Below are positions 1 through 5,379 of a stretch of 6,282 bases of DNA, in pieces. The translations under genes were made by a program, and so were the position numbers. The stretch is taken from positions 1 through 6,282 of the forward strand of contig CAIVTL010000471.1 in assembly GCA_903908785.1 (NCBI GenBank), in the 5' to 3' direction. Within the stretch, counting starts at the first letter, position 1. Each line of letters begins with the position of its first letter. The DNA comes from Caldifarciminota bacterium (lineage in GTDB: Bacteria > Hydrothermota > Tepidihabitantia > Tepidihabitantales > Tepidihabitantaceae). The notes beneath the pieces are model-generated. The model made no database searches. It worked only from the letters and a program-made list of their open reading frames with translations, and was not told where the DNA came from.

Positions 1-379
1 AGGAACCCACTGTACTACAAGACTACCTCTGAGTCAGCAATTGGCAGCCGACGAGCCGCAAACGACGCCGGCCAGCTCTCTCCCAGACCAAAACCGACGA
101 GATTTTGCCCGATTACGGGGAGTTCTCCGACGGACTCCTAGTCCGCCCCAGCCGAAGTCAACGGAAATCTTCGGTCTATCTGCCCCCCTAAGGTACGCAA
201 ATGCGTTACTTACGAAGTCAAGGTGTCACAGGCGGAAGCTGCGTCGCTGGAGGTGGTAGCGGAAATCGTTCTCGCCGCGTTCTGTCGGCGTCCGCGTCTC
301 GGACGTAGCCGACAGCCTCAAGTCGAAAAGGCCACGCACAGAAGCGGGCACGCGGACATGGACGATGAGCGACGAGCGG
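1..379. other. Gene-free region upstream of hypD
   Basis: I see no convincing protein-coding gene here. The short open frames translate to Arg/Pro/Ser-rich strings with no recognisable motif and lack ribosome binding sites, and no tRNA- or rRNA-like sequence is visible. Reading from the window edge, one frame is open to 141 and another to 259, so the tail of an upstream gene cannot be wholly excluded. What can be seen are dyad-symmetric elements: arms 131-136/140-145 (CGGACT, AGTCCG), arms 152-157/169-174 (CCGAAG, CTTCGG), arms 195-199/202-206 (ACGCA, TGCGT), and the much stronger 282-315 structure listed separately. The three small ones are about what chance would give in G+C-rich DNA of this length. 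No hypC (a small protein starting MCxxxP) is found upstream of hypD. Confidence 0.5.
282..315 (+). other. Strong bulged stem-loop in the leader upstream of hypD
   Basis: Arms 282-289 (CTGTCGGC) and 308-315 (GCCGACAG) are perfectly complementary over 8 bp. Inside them, GTCCG (290-294) pairs with CGGAC (300-304) around a 5-nt loop, leaving a 3-nt bulge (305-307) on one side. That makes 13 paired positions in 34 bases, far more than the small dyads nearby. No T-tract follows on either strand, so it is not a classical intrinsic terminator. It lies about 65 bp upstream of the predicted hypD -35 box, so it is probably not in the hypD transcript. It could mark the 3' end of an upstream transcript, a protein-binding site, or a structured RNA of unknown kind. 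Confidence 0.5.
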
Positions 380-407
380 TTGACCCGGGACGATGCTTGG
401 ATAGAAT
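380..407 (+). promoter_or_regulatory. Sigma-70-like promoter of hypDE
   Basis: TTGACC (380-385) matches five of six bases of the -35 consensus and TAGAAT (402-407) five of six of the -10 consensus, separated by 16 bp. Transcription would be expected to begin near 413-415. That leaves a leader of about 27 nt before the ATG at 441, with AGGG at 432-435 as a weak ribosome binding site. The predicted transcription start coincides with a GTG at 414 that could otherwise serve as the hypD start, which argues for the ATG unless the message is leaderless. The call rests on sequence match alone. Confidence 0.5.
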
Positions 408-440
408 CAAGCAGTGAAAACTGAGCAGCACAGGGCGACG

Positions 441-1538
441 ATGCAGGATGAAGGTGTGCTGGAGAGAGCCCTGCTAGCCAAGGTAAACGCCCTTGTCGCT
501 GAACTCTGCTCGTCCCGAAGGACAATCAACCTGATGGAAGTCTGCGGCACCCACACGATGGCAATCTCCGGTTTCGGCATCCGGCGGGCGGTGGACCCGC
601 GGCTGCGGCTGCTATCCGGGCCGGGATGCCCGGTCTGCGTCACTGCCCAGGAGGAGATTGACGCGGCAATCAGCGTCGCCGGCCTGCCGGATGTGACGGT
701 CGTCACCTTCGGGGACATGCTGCGGGTTCCGGGGTCGCGCACCTCGCTGGAACAGGAGAAGGCGCGCGGCGCGGACGTGCGGGTTGTCTACTCGGCGCTC
801 GACGCCCTGCGCCTGGCCGAGGCTGCACCGGACCGGCAGTTCGTGTTCCTCGGCGTGGGATTCGAGACAACCGCGCCGACCGTGGCGGCAACGGTGCTCG
901 CGGCGCAGGAAGCCGGGGTCAAGAACCTTACCGTCCTTCCGATGTTCAAGACCATACCGGCCGCGCTGGATGCGATTGCGTCCTCGCCCCGGGTGAGCGT
1001 GGATGGGTTCATCCTGCCCGGGCACGTCTCGACCATCATCGGCACCCGGCCCTACGAGTTCCTGCGCGACAAGTACCGGTTGCCAAGCTGCGTTGTCGGG
1101 TTCGAAGCGCTCGATGTCCTGCAGGGGATTTACATGCTTCTGAGACAGATGCAGACCGGGCCTCAAATCGAGATTCAATACAAACGGAGCGTTCGACCCG
1201 AAGGCAACGTGAAGGCCCAGCAGGTGCTGGACACAGTGTTCGCGCCCTGCGACGCAGCCTGGCGCGGAATCGGCATGATTCCCGGTTCCGGTCTCACGTT
1301 CCGCCCGGACTTTGCCGCATTCGACGCCCGCCGCCGCTTCCGAATCGCCAATCGTCAATCGCCAATCGTCAATCGCCAATCTAGCTGCCGCTGCGGCGAC
1401 GTGATGCTGGGCGTGATTGTGCCGCCGGAGTGCAAGCTCTTCGCCAAGACATGCACGCCCGAGTCGCCGGTCGGCCCGTGTATGGTCTCGACTGAAGGCG
1501 CATGCGCGGCGTACTACAAGTATGAACAGAAACCCTAA
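441..1538 (+). CDS. hypD: Hydrogenase maturation factor HypD
   Basis: HypD is the iron-sulfur scaffold protein of [NiFe]-hydrogenase maturation. With HypC it holds the iron on which the CN and CO ligands are assembled, taking cyanide from HypE in the cytoplasm. The 365-residue product has the family signatures in order: MEVCGTHT (32-39), GPGCPVCV (60-67), FGDMLRVPGS (90-99), GFETTAP (140-146), LPGHVSTIIG (192-201), and a C-terminal cysteine region with CRCGDV (316-321), Cys331, Cys338, Cys347 and EGAC (Cys355). This covers both the conserved CGTHT and GPGCPVC cysteines and the region that binds the 4Fe-4S cluster. Length is normal for the family. I chose ATG 441 (AGGG five bases upstream) over an in-frame GTG at 414 that falls on the predicted transcription start. 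The linker at about 301-315 is unusual because a 7-bp tandem DNA repeat encodes it. The 3' end overlaps the likely hypE start by 17 bp. Confidence 0.95.
   Translation: MQDEGVLERALLAKVNALVAELCSSRRTINLMEVCGTHTMAISGFGIRRAVDPRLRLLSGPGCPVCVTAQEEIDAAISVAGLPDVTVVTFGDMLRVPGSRTSLEQEKARGADVRVVYSALDALRLAEAAPDRQFVFLGVGFETTAPTVAATVLAAQEAGVKNLTVLPMFKTIPAALDAIASSPRVSVDGFILPGHVSTIIGTRPYEFLRDKYRLPSCVVGFEALDVLQGIYMLLRQMQTGPQIEIQYKRSVRPEGNVKAQQVLDTVFAPCDAAWRGIGMIPGSGLTFRPDFAAFDARRRFRIANRQSPIVNRQSSCRCGDVMLGVIVPPECKLFAKTCTPESPVGPCMVSTEGACAAYYKYEQKP
1344..1381 (+). repeat. 7-bp tandem repeat inside hypD
   Basis: Five complete heptamers alternate between ATCGCCA (1344, 1358, 1372) and ATCGTCA (1351, 1365), followed by a partial sixth. 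The array lies in the hypD reading frame and encodes most of a 15-residue segment with NRQSPIV/NRQS character. This sits between the conserved FDARRRF and CRCGD motifs, a linker that varies in the family, so the frame and both flanking motifs remain intact. A 16-bp stretch (1356-1371) recurs exactly, inverted, at 2657-2672 after hypE. Confidence 0.85.
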
Positions 1539-2643
1539 ACCCCAAACCCCAAACTCCAAAGCCCGGGCCGACCGGTCCCTGACCCCCGACCCCCGACCCC
1601 TGCCCCTCGAAGTTCACCCGCCGGGTATTGTGGGCGACATCGTCGATGAGCGGATTGTGATGGGTCATGGCGCGGGCGGCAGGAAGATGCATCGACTCAT
1701 CAGCAAGGTGTTCCTGAAATACTTCAACGGCCCGGCGCTGCGCAAGCTCGCGGACGCGGCGGTCCTGCCCGAACTGCACGGGAAACTGGCGATGACTACG
1801 GACTCGTACGTTGTGCAGCCTCTGTTCTTCCCGGGCGGGGACATCGGCAAGCTCGCGGTCTGCGGCACGGTCAACGACCTGGCGGTGATGGGCGCCGAGC
1901 CGCGCTTCATCTCGCTCGCGTTCGTCCTCCGCGAGGGACTCGAGGTCACGAAGCTTGAGACCATCTGCCGCTCGATTGCGGCGGCGTGCCGGAAGGCGGG
2001 CGTGCAGGTCGTGACCGGCGACACCAAGGTGATTGAGCGGGGAGAGGCCGAGGAGTTGTACGTCAACACCACCGGCATCGGCCTGCTGCTTCCTCGCGCG
2101 AAGCTGGGGCCGGAGCGGGTGAAACCGGGTGACGCGATTCTCATCAACGGCCCGATTGGCGAGCACGAGGCCGCAATCGCGGTCGCGCGCGGGGCGTATC
2201 GGTTCAAGGGCAAGGTGGAGAGCGACTGTGCTGCGCTCAACGGCCTCATCCTGCCGCTGCTCGCGAAGCCGGGCGTGAACCTGATGCGCGACCCGACCCG
2301 GGGCGGGCTGGCCACGACCCTCAATGAGTTTGCTGAGGCGACCGGGCTGGGTTTCATCATCGACGAGGCGGCCCTGGTGGTGTCGAACCACGTGCGCGGG
2401 GTTGCCGAGTTGCTCGGGCTGGACCCGCTGTACATGGCGAACGAGGGCAAGGTCGTGATGATTGCCGAACGAAAGGCCGGGCCGCGACTGCTCGCGAAGA
2501 TGCGCAGTCACAAGTTGGGCAGGCAGGCGGCGAGCATCGGCGAGGTCGTGCGAAATCCCAAGGGCGTCTGGCTCAAGACCCGGCTCGGTTCGCTCCGGCC
2601 ATTGATAATGCTCGAAGGCGAGCAGTTGCCGAGAATCTGCTAA
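1522..2643 (+). CDS. hypE: Hydrogenase maturation factor HypE (carbamoyl dehydratase)
   Basis: HypE is a PurM-like ATPase. It takes a carbamoyl group from HypF onto its C-terminal cysteine, dehydrates it with ATP to a thiocyanate, and passes cyanide to the HypC-HypD-iron complex. Visible signatures (numbered from ATG 1522, 373 residues) are GHGAGGRKMH (48-57), TDSYVVQPLFFPGGDIGKLA (93-112), CGTVNDLAVMGA (114-125), GDTKV (166-170), MRDPTRGG (255-262), ANEGK (306-310), and the diagnostic end PRIC (370-373) carrying the reactive cysteine. The usual GDHG motif reads GEHE at 213-216, a mild divergence. The start is uncertain. ATG 1522 overlaps hypD and gives about 36 extra Pro-rich residues encoded by 7-bp repeats. 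GTG 1630 would give a conventional N-terminus shortly before the conserved core and a 91-bp gap after hypD. Neither has a clear ribosome binding site, so coupling to hypD is plausible. Confidence 0.95.
   Translation: MNRNPKPQTPNSKARADRSLTPDPRPLPLEVHPPGIVGDIVDERIVMGHGAGGRKMHRLISKVFLKYFNGPALRKLADAAVLPELHGKLAMTTDSYVVQPLFFPGGDIGKLAVCGTVNDLAVMGAEPRFISLAFVLREGLEVTKLETICRSIAAACRKAGVQVVTGDTKVIERGEAEELYVNTTGIGLLLPRAKLGPERVKPGDAILINGPIGEHEAAIAVARGAYRFKGKVESDCAALNGLILPLLAKPGVNLMRDPTRGGLATTLNEFAEATGLGFIIDEAALVVSNHVRGVAELLGLDPLYMANEGKVVMIAERKAGPRLLAKMRSHKLGRQAASIGEVVRNPKGVWLKTRLGSLRPLIMLEGEQLPRIC
1533..1560 (+). repeat. 7-bp tandem repeat (CCCCAAA type) at the hypD/hypE junction
   Basis: Four adjoining heptamers are present: CCCTAAA (1533), CCCCAAA (1540 and 1547) and CTCCAAA (1554). 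The array begins within the last codons of hypD and, if hypE starts at 1522, encodes its NPKPQTPNSK stretch. It resembles a telomere-like repeat only superficially, since it is short and internal. Confidence 0.8.
1577..1604 (+). repeat. 7-bp tandem repeat (CCCCGAC type) before the HypE core
   Basis: Four adjoining heptamers are present: CCCTGAC (1577), CCCCGAC (1584 and 1591) and CCCTGCC (1598). The array is separated from the CCCCAAA-type array by only 16 bp and lies 25 bp before the alternative GTG start of hypE at 1630. Either it encodes a TPDPRPLP stretch of an N-terminal extension or it is untranslated spacer. Confidence 0.75.
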
Positions 2644-2656
2644 GGGAATTGTCGAG

Positions 2657-2679
2657 TGACGATTGGCGATTGCCGATTG
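2657..2679 (-). repeat. 7-bp tandem repeat after hypE, inverted copy of the hypD array
   Basis: Three heptamers, TGACGAT (2657), TGGCGAT (2664) and TGCCGAT (2671), plus two bases of a fourth lie 13 bp after the hypE stop. On the opposite strand the units read ATCGTCA, ATCGCCA and ATCGGCA, so the first two are identical to the two unit types inside hypD. The exact inverted match spans 16 bp (2657-2672 against 1356-1371). It occupies the 81-bp gap before the peptidase gene. Confidence 0.75.
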
Positions 2680-2724
2680 TGGCACGCGCTGAGTCTTGAA
2701 GCCTGATTTGGTCGTCTAATAACC

Positions 2725-3795
2725 ATGCCAAGCGAGATAGACGTCGCAGCCGAAGACCGGCCTTTTGCCATTGCCCAGTTGAGCCGGCACATGGAGGTGA
2801 CCGGTATCATGGGCAATCGTATCATCGGCCGCATCAACGAGCCGGTGACGGACAACGTCGCCGCGTTGAAGAAAGTGTTCAAGGCGGCCGGGGTTGTCGC
2901 CTACTTTGAGCGGACGCCGGACGGACACACGATAACCTACGGCTACGCGCCGCCGAAGCGCAAGCGGCGGCTGTGGATTAACGCGCTCCTGTTCGTGCTG
3001 ACCATCGGCACGACCCTGCTGGTCGGTTCCGTTAACAACGGCGGCAATCCTTTCCATCATCCGCTCGAACTGCTGCTCGGCTGGCCGTTCTCCCTTAGCA
3101 TCATCCTCGTGCTCGGCAGCCACGAACTGGCGCACTACCTGACCGCGCGCCGGCTGGGCGTGGACGCGACGCTGCCGTATTTCCTGCCGGTTCCGCACCC
3201 GATGACCGGGACCATGGGCGCGTTCATCCGCATCAACTCGCCGGTCCCGACCAAGAGCGCGCTGGTGCGGGTCGGAATCTCCGGGCCGCTGGTCGGGTTC
3301 CTCGTTGCCCTGCCGGTCTGCATCATCGGGCTGTTGCTGTCCAAGCCGGTGGAAGTCAGCGCGACGAAGGGTATTCAGCTCGGGTCACCGCTCATCTTCT
3401 GGCTGATATCGGAACTGCTTCACCGGAACCTCGGGCCGGGCAAGGACCTGCTGCTGCACCCGGTCGCGTTTGCCGGCTGGCTGGGCCTGTTCGTGACCGC
3501 GCTGAACCTGCTGCCAATCGGGCAACTCGACGGCGGGCACGTCGCCTACGCGGTATTCGGCAAGCGTTGGCAGAAGCTGAGCTGGATTGTCATTGGGGTG
3601 CTGGCACTCATGGGTTTCTTCTGGCTCGGCTGGCCGTTCTGGGCGATGCTGTCAATCATTCTGGGCTTGAGGCATCCGCCGCCGCTCGACGACCTGACCC
3701 CGCTTGACGCTGTGGACTGGCGACTGGTTGCGGTCGCGGTCCTCATCATGGTCCTGACATTCTCGCCCGCGCCGTTCGGGTCGGTGCGGTTCTAA
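2725..3795 (+). CDS. Site-2-protease family membrane metallopeptidase (M50)
   Basis: The 356-residue product is a polytopic membrane protein of the M50 (site-2 protease) type, zinc enzymes that cut substrates within or near the membrane. HELAH (133-137) is the HExxH zinc motif inside a hydrophobic segment. NLLPIGQLDGGH (261-272) is the second signature, the Asp of LDG being the third zinc ligand. GTMGAFI (162-168) and ISGPLVG (185-191) are also typical. A soluble N-terminal domain of about 80 residues ends in a basic KRKRR (78-82) just before the first hydrophobic stretch. Further hydrophobic segments lie near 121-131, 183-205, 246-263, 284-315 and 334-348. No PDZ domain is seen. This arrangement resembles the soluble-domain-plus-M50 subgroup that includes plant EGY proteins. 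The substrate is unknown, and the nearby hyp genes do not point to one. ATG 2725 has no clear ribosome binding site, but no better start is visible. Confidence 0.9.
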   Translation: MPSEIDVAAEDRPFAIAQLSRHMEVTGIMGNRIIGRINEPVTDNVAALKKVFKAAGVVAYFERTPDGHTITYGYAPPKRKRRLWINALLFVLTIGTTLLVGSVNNGGNPFHHPLELLLGWPFSLSIILVLGSHELAHYLTARRLGVDATLPYFLPVPHPMTGTMGAFIRINSPVPTKSALVRVGISGPLVGFLVALPVCIIGLLLSKPVEVSATKGIQLGSPLIFWLISELLHRNLGPGKDLLLHPVAFAGWLGLFVTALNLLPIGQLDGGHVAYAVFGKRWQKLSWIVIGVLALMGFFWLGWPFWAMLSIILGLRHPPPLDDLTPLDAVDWRLVAVAVLIMVLTFSPAPFGSVRF

Positions 3796-3936
3796 GCCTG
3801 TTCCGCGCGGCGGCTAAGCTCGACACGGGGATGGGAGACCTTAGACTCCCGCCATAGAGGCGGCGGCATGAAGATGAACTTCCAGCCCGGAGTGAGGCTG
3901 GCCATTGCGGCAGTGCCTGGCGGTGCGAAGAAATGC

Positions 3937-3964
3937 TTGACAGGCGACGGCCGTGGCCGAGAAT
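3937..3964 (+). promoter_or_regulatory. Sigma-70-like promoter of the beta-propeller gene
   Basis: TTGACA (3937-3942) is a perfect -35 box. GAGAAT (3959-3964) matches four of six of the -10 consensus, with a 16-bp spacer identical in length to that of the hypD promoter. Transcription would begin near 3971, just before AGGA (3975-3978) and the ATG at 3985. The spacer carries a small dyad (CGGCC 3948-3952, GGCCG 3955-3959) that could be an operator or chance. Confidence 0.45.
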
Positions 3965-3984
3965 CAGGCTGTCTAGGAACACTG

Positions 3985-5322
3985 ATGTCGATGCGAAACA
4001 CGGCTATCGCCCTCCGTTCCGGCCTGCTGGCCCTCTGCCTTGCGGCAGGGGCCGGGCGCGGGCAAGAGGTCATTGATTCTGTGGATGTAGGCGGGTGGAA
4101 CGTGGCCGGCTTAACCTACAATTCCAAGGCCGGCGTGGTGTACGGGGGGTGTTTCTACGGGCACAGCTTCTTCGCCATCGGTTGCTCCAGCAACCAGATT
4201 GTCTCACAGATAACAGTGGTGAGACCCAACGACATTGCTTATGCGCCACTCGTGAACAAGGCCTACTGCGGGTTCTCCAATCAGGGCGAGGACTCGATAC
4301 TTGTCATTGACGGCAGCACGCACACGCGGGTCAAAGCTATCCCAGTTCTGGGTGCGGGCTACTTTGCCATGGACACACTCACCAATCGGTTGTACATGAC
4401 TTGTTACTATGACGATTGCGTCGGCGTTGTGGACTGCGTTGGCGACACGGTGATTGGCTACATCCCGATTCCTGGCGAGCCGGTGCACCTGACCATCAAC
4501 ACCAAGCACCGCAAGCTCTACTGCCAGAACGACTACAACATGACAGTATCGGTGATAGACATGAACACGAACCAGGTCATCCGCAACGTCTACACTGGGA
4601 GCTGGTACGAAGCTGAGTGCTTCAGCGCGGTTGCGGACAAGTACTTCTGCGACTTCGCCAACGGTCTGCTAGGGGTAACGGTGATTGACGGTGCGGCCGA
4701 CTCCGTCATCAAGCTGATTCCATTGTCGGGGGAATACGCAGTCGCCGCGATGCTCAGCGTCGAGTCTGAGTCGCTTGTGATGGTCGCGGCTGGGGATTCG
4801 GTGTTTGTGGTGGACCCCCAGAACGATACTGTCGTCGGGGCGGTTCGCGTCGGGCGTTCTCCGATGGCCTTAGCCTACAGCGTGCGCACGAATCTCGCGT
4901 ACTGCGCCTGTGCGAGCACGTCGGATTGGCTGGCTGTCATCCAAGGAGACGGTTCGCGCGTGCGCGGCCAAGTCCCTGTGGGAGATGGCCCGCAGAGTCT
5001 ACTGCCCGCCCCCGAGTATGAGAAGTTGTACGTCGGCCACGGTGGCGAGACCAACATGCTTTACATCGTTCGTGACCGGGTCGGGATTGCTGAGCCGGCA
5101 TGGCCGCGCCTCGTTCCGACGCCGAAGACGGCAGCGAGCGTGACCCACAATGGCGGCTACTACTATGAGGGGCCCGGGCCTGCGGCGCTGATAGACGCCT
5201 GCGGCCGGAGGGTCCGAGACATTGAGACAGGAGACAATGACTTGAATGCCCTTTCTCCGGGCGTCTACGTCTTGCTCGTGGGCCAAGGCGCAGCGCCGAG
5301 AAAGGTGGTCAAGCTGAGGTAG
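3985..5322 (+). CDS. Secreted YVTN-type beta-propeller protein with type IX sorting domain
   Basis: I predict an exported protein of 445 residues. Residues 1-26 look like a signal peptide (MSMRNTA, then hydrophobic GLLALCLAAGAG). Residues 29-365 divide into eight repeats of 41-43 residues (starting near 29, 71, 114, 155, 197, 240, 282 and 324). Most end in a VVD/VID-type strand followed by a turn and a V-I-x-x-I/V-P strand, as in YVTN/NHL-like propellers. After a Pro-rich linker, about 385-445 forms a sorting domain of the type IX kind: ALIDACGRRVRDI (401-413), NDLNALSPGVYVLLV (418-432), then a basic end. The function may be surface binding or adhesion, but no ligand is evident. Twelve cysteines remain after the signal, several at equivalent blade positions. 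ATG 3985 is chosen because AGGA lies six bases upstream and the signal peptide begins there. The frame is open from 3868, but that would bury the signal and lies above the promoter. Confidence 0.85.
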   Translation: MSMRNTAIALRSGLLALCLAAGAGRGQEVIDSVDVGGWNVAGLTYNSKAGVVYGGCFYGHSFFAIGCSSNQIVSQITVVRPNDIAYAPLVNKAYCGFSNQGEDSILVIDGSTHTRVKAIPVLGAGYFAMDTLTNRLYMTCYYDDCVGVVDCVGDTVIGYIPIPGEPVHLTINTKHRKLYCQNDYNMTVSVIDMNTNQVIRNVYTGSWYEAECFSAVADKYFCDFANGLLGVTVIDGAADSVIKLIPLSGEYAVAAMLSVESESLVMVAAGDSVFVVDPQNDTVVGAVRVGRSPMALAYSVRTNLAYCACASTSDWLAVIQGDGSRVRGQVPVGDGPQSLLPAPEYEKLYVGHGGETNMLYIVRDRVGIAEPAWPRLVPTPKTAASVTHNGGYYYEGPGPAALIDACGRRVRDIETGDNDLNALSPGVYVLLVGQGAAPRKVVKLR

Positions 5323-5330
5323 AAGAGAAA

Positions 5331-5359
5331 GCGCGACGAGGTCAAAAGGCACGTCGCGC
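5331..5359 (+). other. Intergenic stem-loop between the two secreted-protein genes
   Basis: Perfect 8-bp arms GCGCGACG (5331-5338) and CGTCGCGC (5352-5359) enclose a 13-nt loop in the 57-bp gap after the propeller gene. A perfect 8-bp match in so short a gap is unlikely by chance. No T-tract follows, so it is not a canonical intrinsic terminator. It may be an RNA processing or stabilising element between co-transcribed genes, a factor-assisted terminator, or a protein-binding dyad. It ends eight bases before the ribosome binding site of the next gene. Confidence 0.55.
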
Positions 5360-5367
5360 AGAGAACA

Positions 5368-5374
5368 AAGGAGG
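5368..5374 (+). promoter_or_regulatory. Strong ribosome binding site
   Basis: AAGGAGG is a full match to the anti-Shine-Dalgarno complement and lies five bases before the ATG at 5380. It is by far the best ribosome binding site in the window. It fixes the start of the interrupted secreted-protein gene and shows that this organism uses the standard signal. Confidence 0.85.
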
Positions 5375-5379
5375 AAGGT

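Noticed and set aside
414..440. GTG 414 as the start of hypD
   Set aside because: It coincides with the predicted transcription start and has no ribosome binding site. ATG 441 has AGGG upstream and gives a normal HypD length. A leaderless message would revive it.
41..525. Short open frames at 41-259 (+), 223-417 (+) and 226-525 (-)
   Set aside because: They have unusual start codons or no ribosome binding site, low-complexity Arg-rich products, no family resemblance, and overlap one another and the strong hairpin.
612..1559. A 315-residue open frame on the minus strand across hypD
   Set aside because: It is the antisense shadow of hypD. Its odd FGVWGLGF start is only the reverse reading of the CCCCAAA heptamers.
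1533..1560. Telomere-like CCCTAAA/CCCCAAA repeat as evidence of a eukaryotic or linear chromosome end
   Set aside because: Only four degenerate units occur, they lie inside a bacterial hypD-hypE junction, and neighbouring arrays have the same period with other units.
1343..1604. CRISPR array
   Set aside because: The repeats are contiguous 7-bp units without spacers, unlike 25-40-bp repeats separated by unique spacers.
1381..2685. A 434-residue open frame on the minus strand across hypE
   Set aside because: It is antisense to a clearly conserved hypE, is rich in Arg/His/Leu/Ala as expected of an antisense frame in G+C-rich DNA, and has no motif or ribosome binding site.
2696..2722. Promoter for the peptidase gene (TTGAAG, TAATAA)
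   Set aside because: The spacer is only 15 bp and the -10 box would sit three bases before the ATG, leaving no leader.
3833..3901. Small hairpins 3833-3850, 3849-3863 and 3882-3901 after the peptidase gene, considered as a terminator or riboswitch
   Set aside because: Stems of 5-6 bp are expected by chance in this G+C-rich gap. There is no T-tract and no match to a riboswitch class that I recognise.
3868..3984. ATG 3868 as the start of the propeller protein
   Set aside because: It adds 39 residues ahead of an otherwise clear signal peptide and lies upstream of the predicted promoter.
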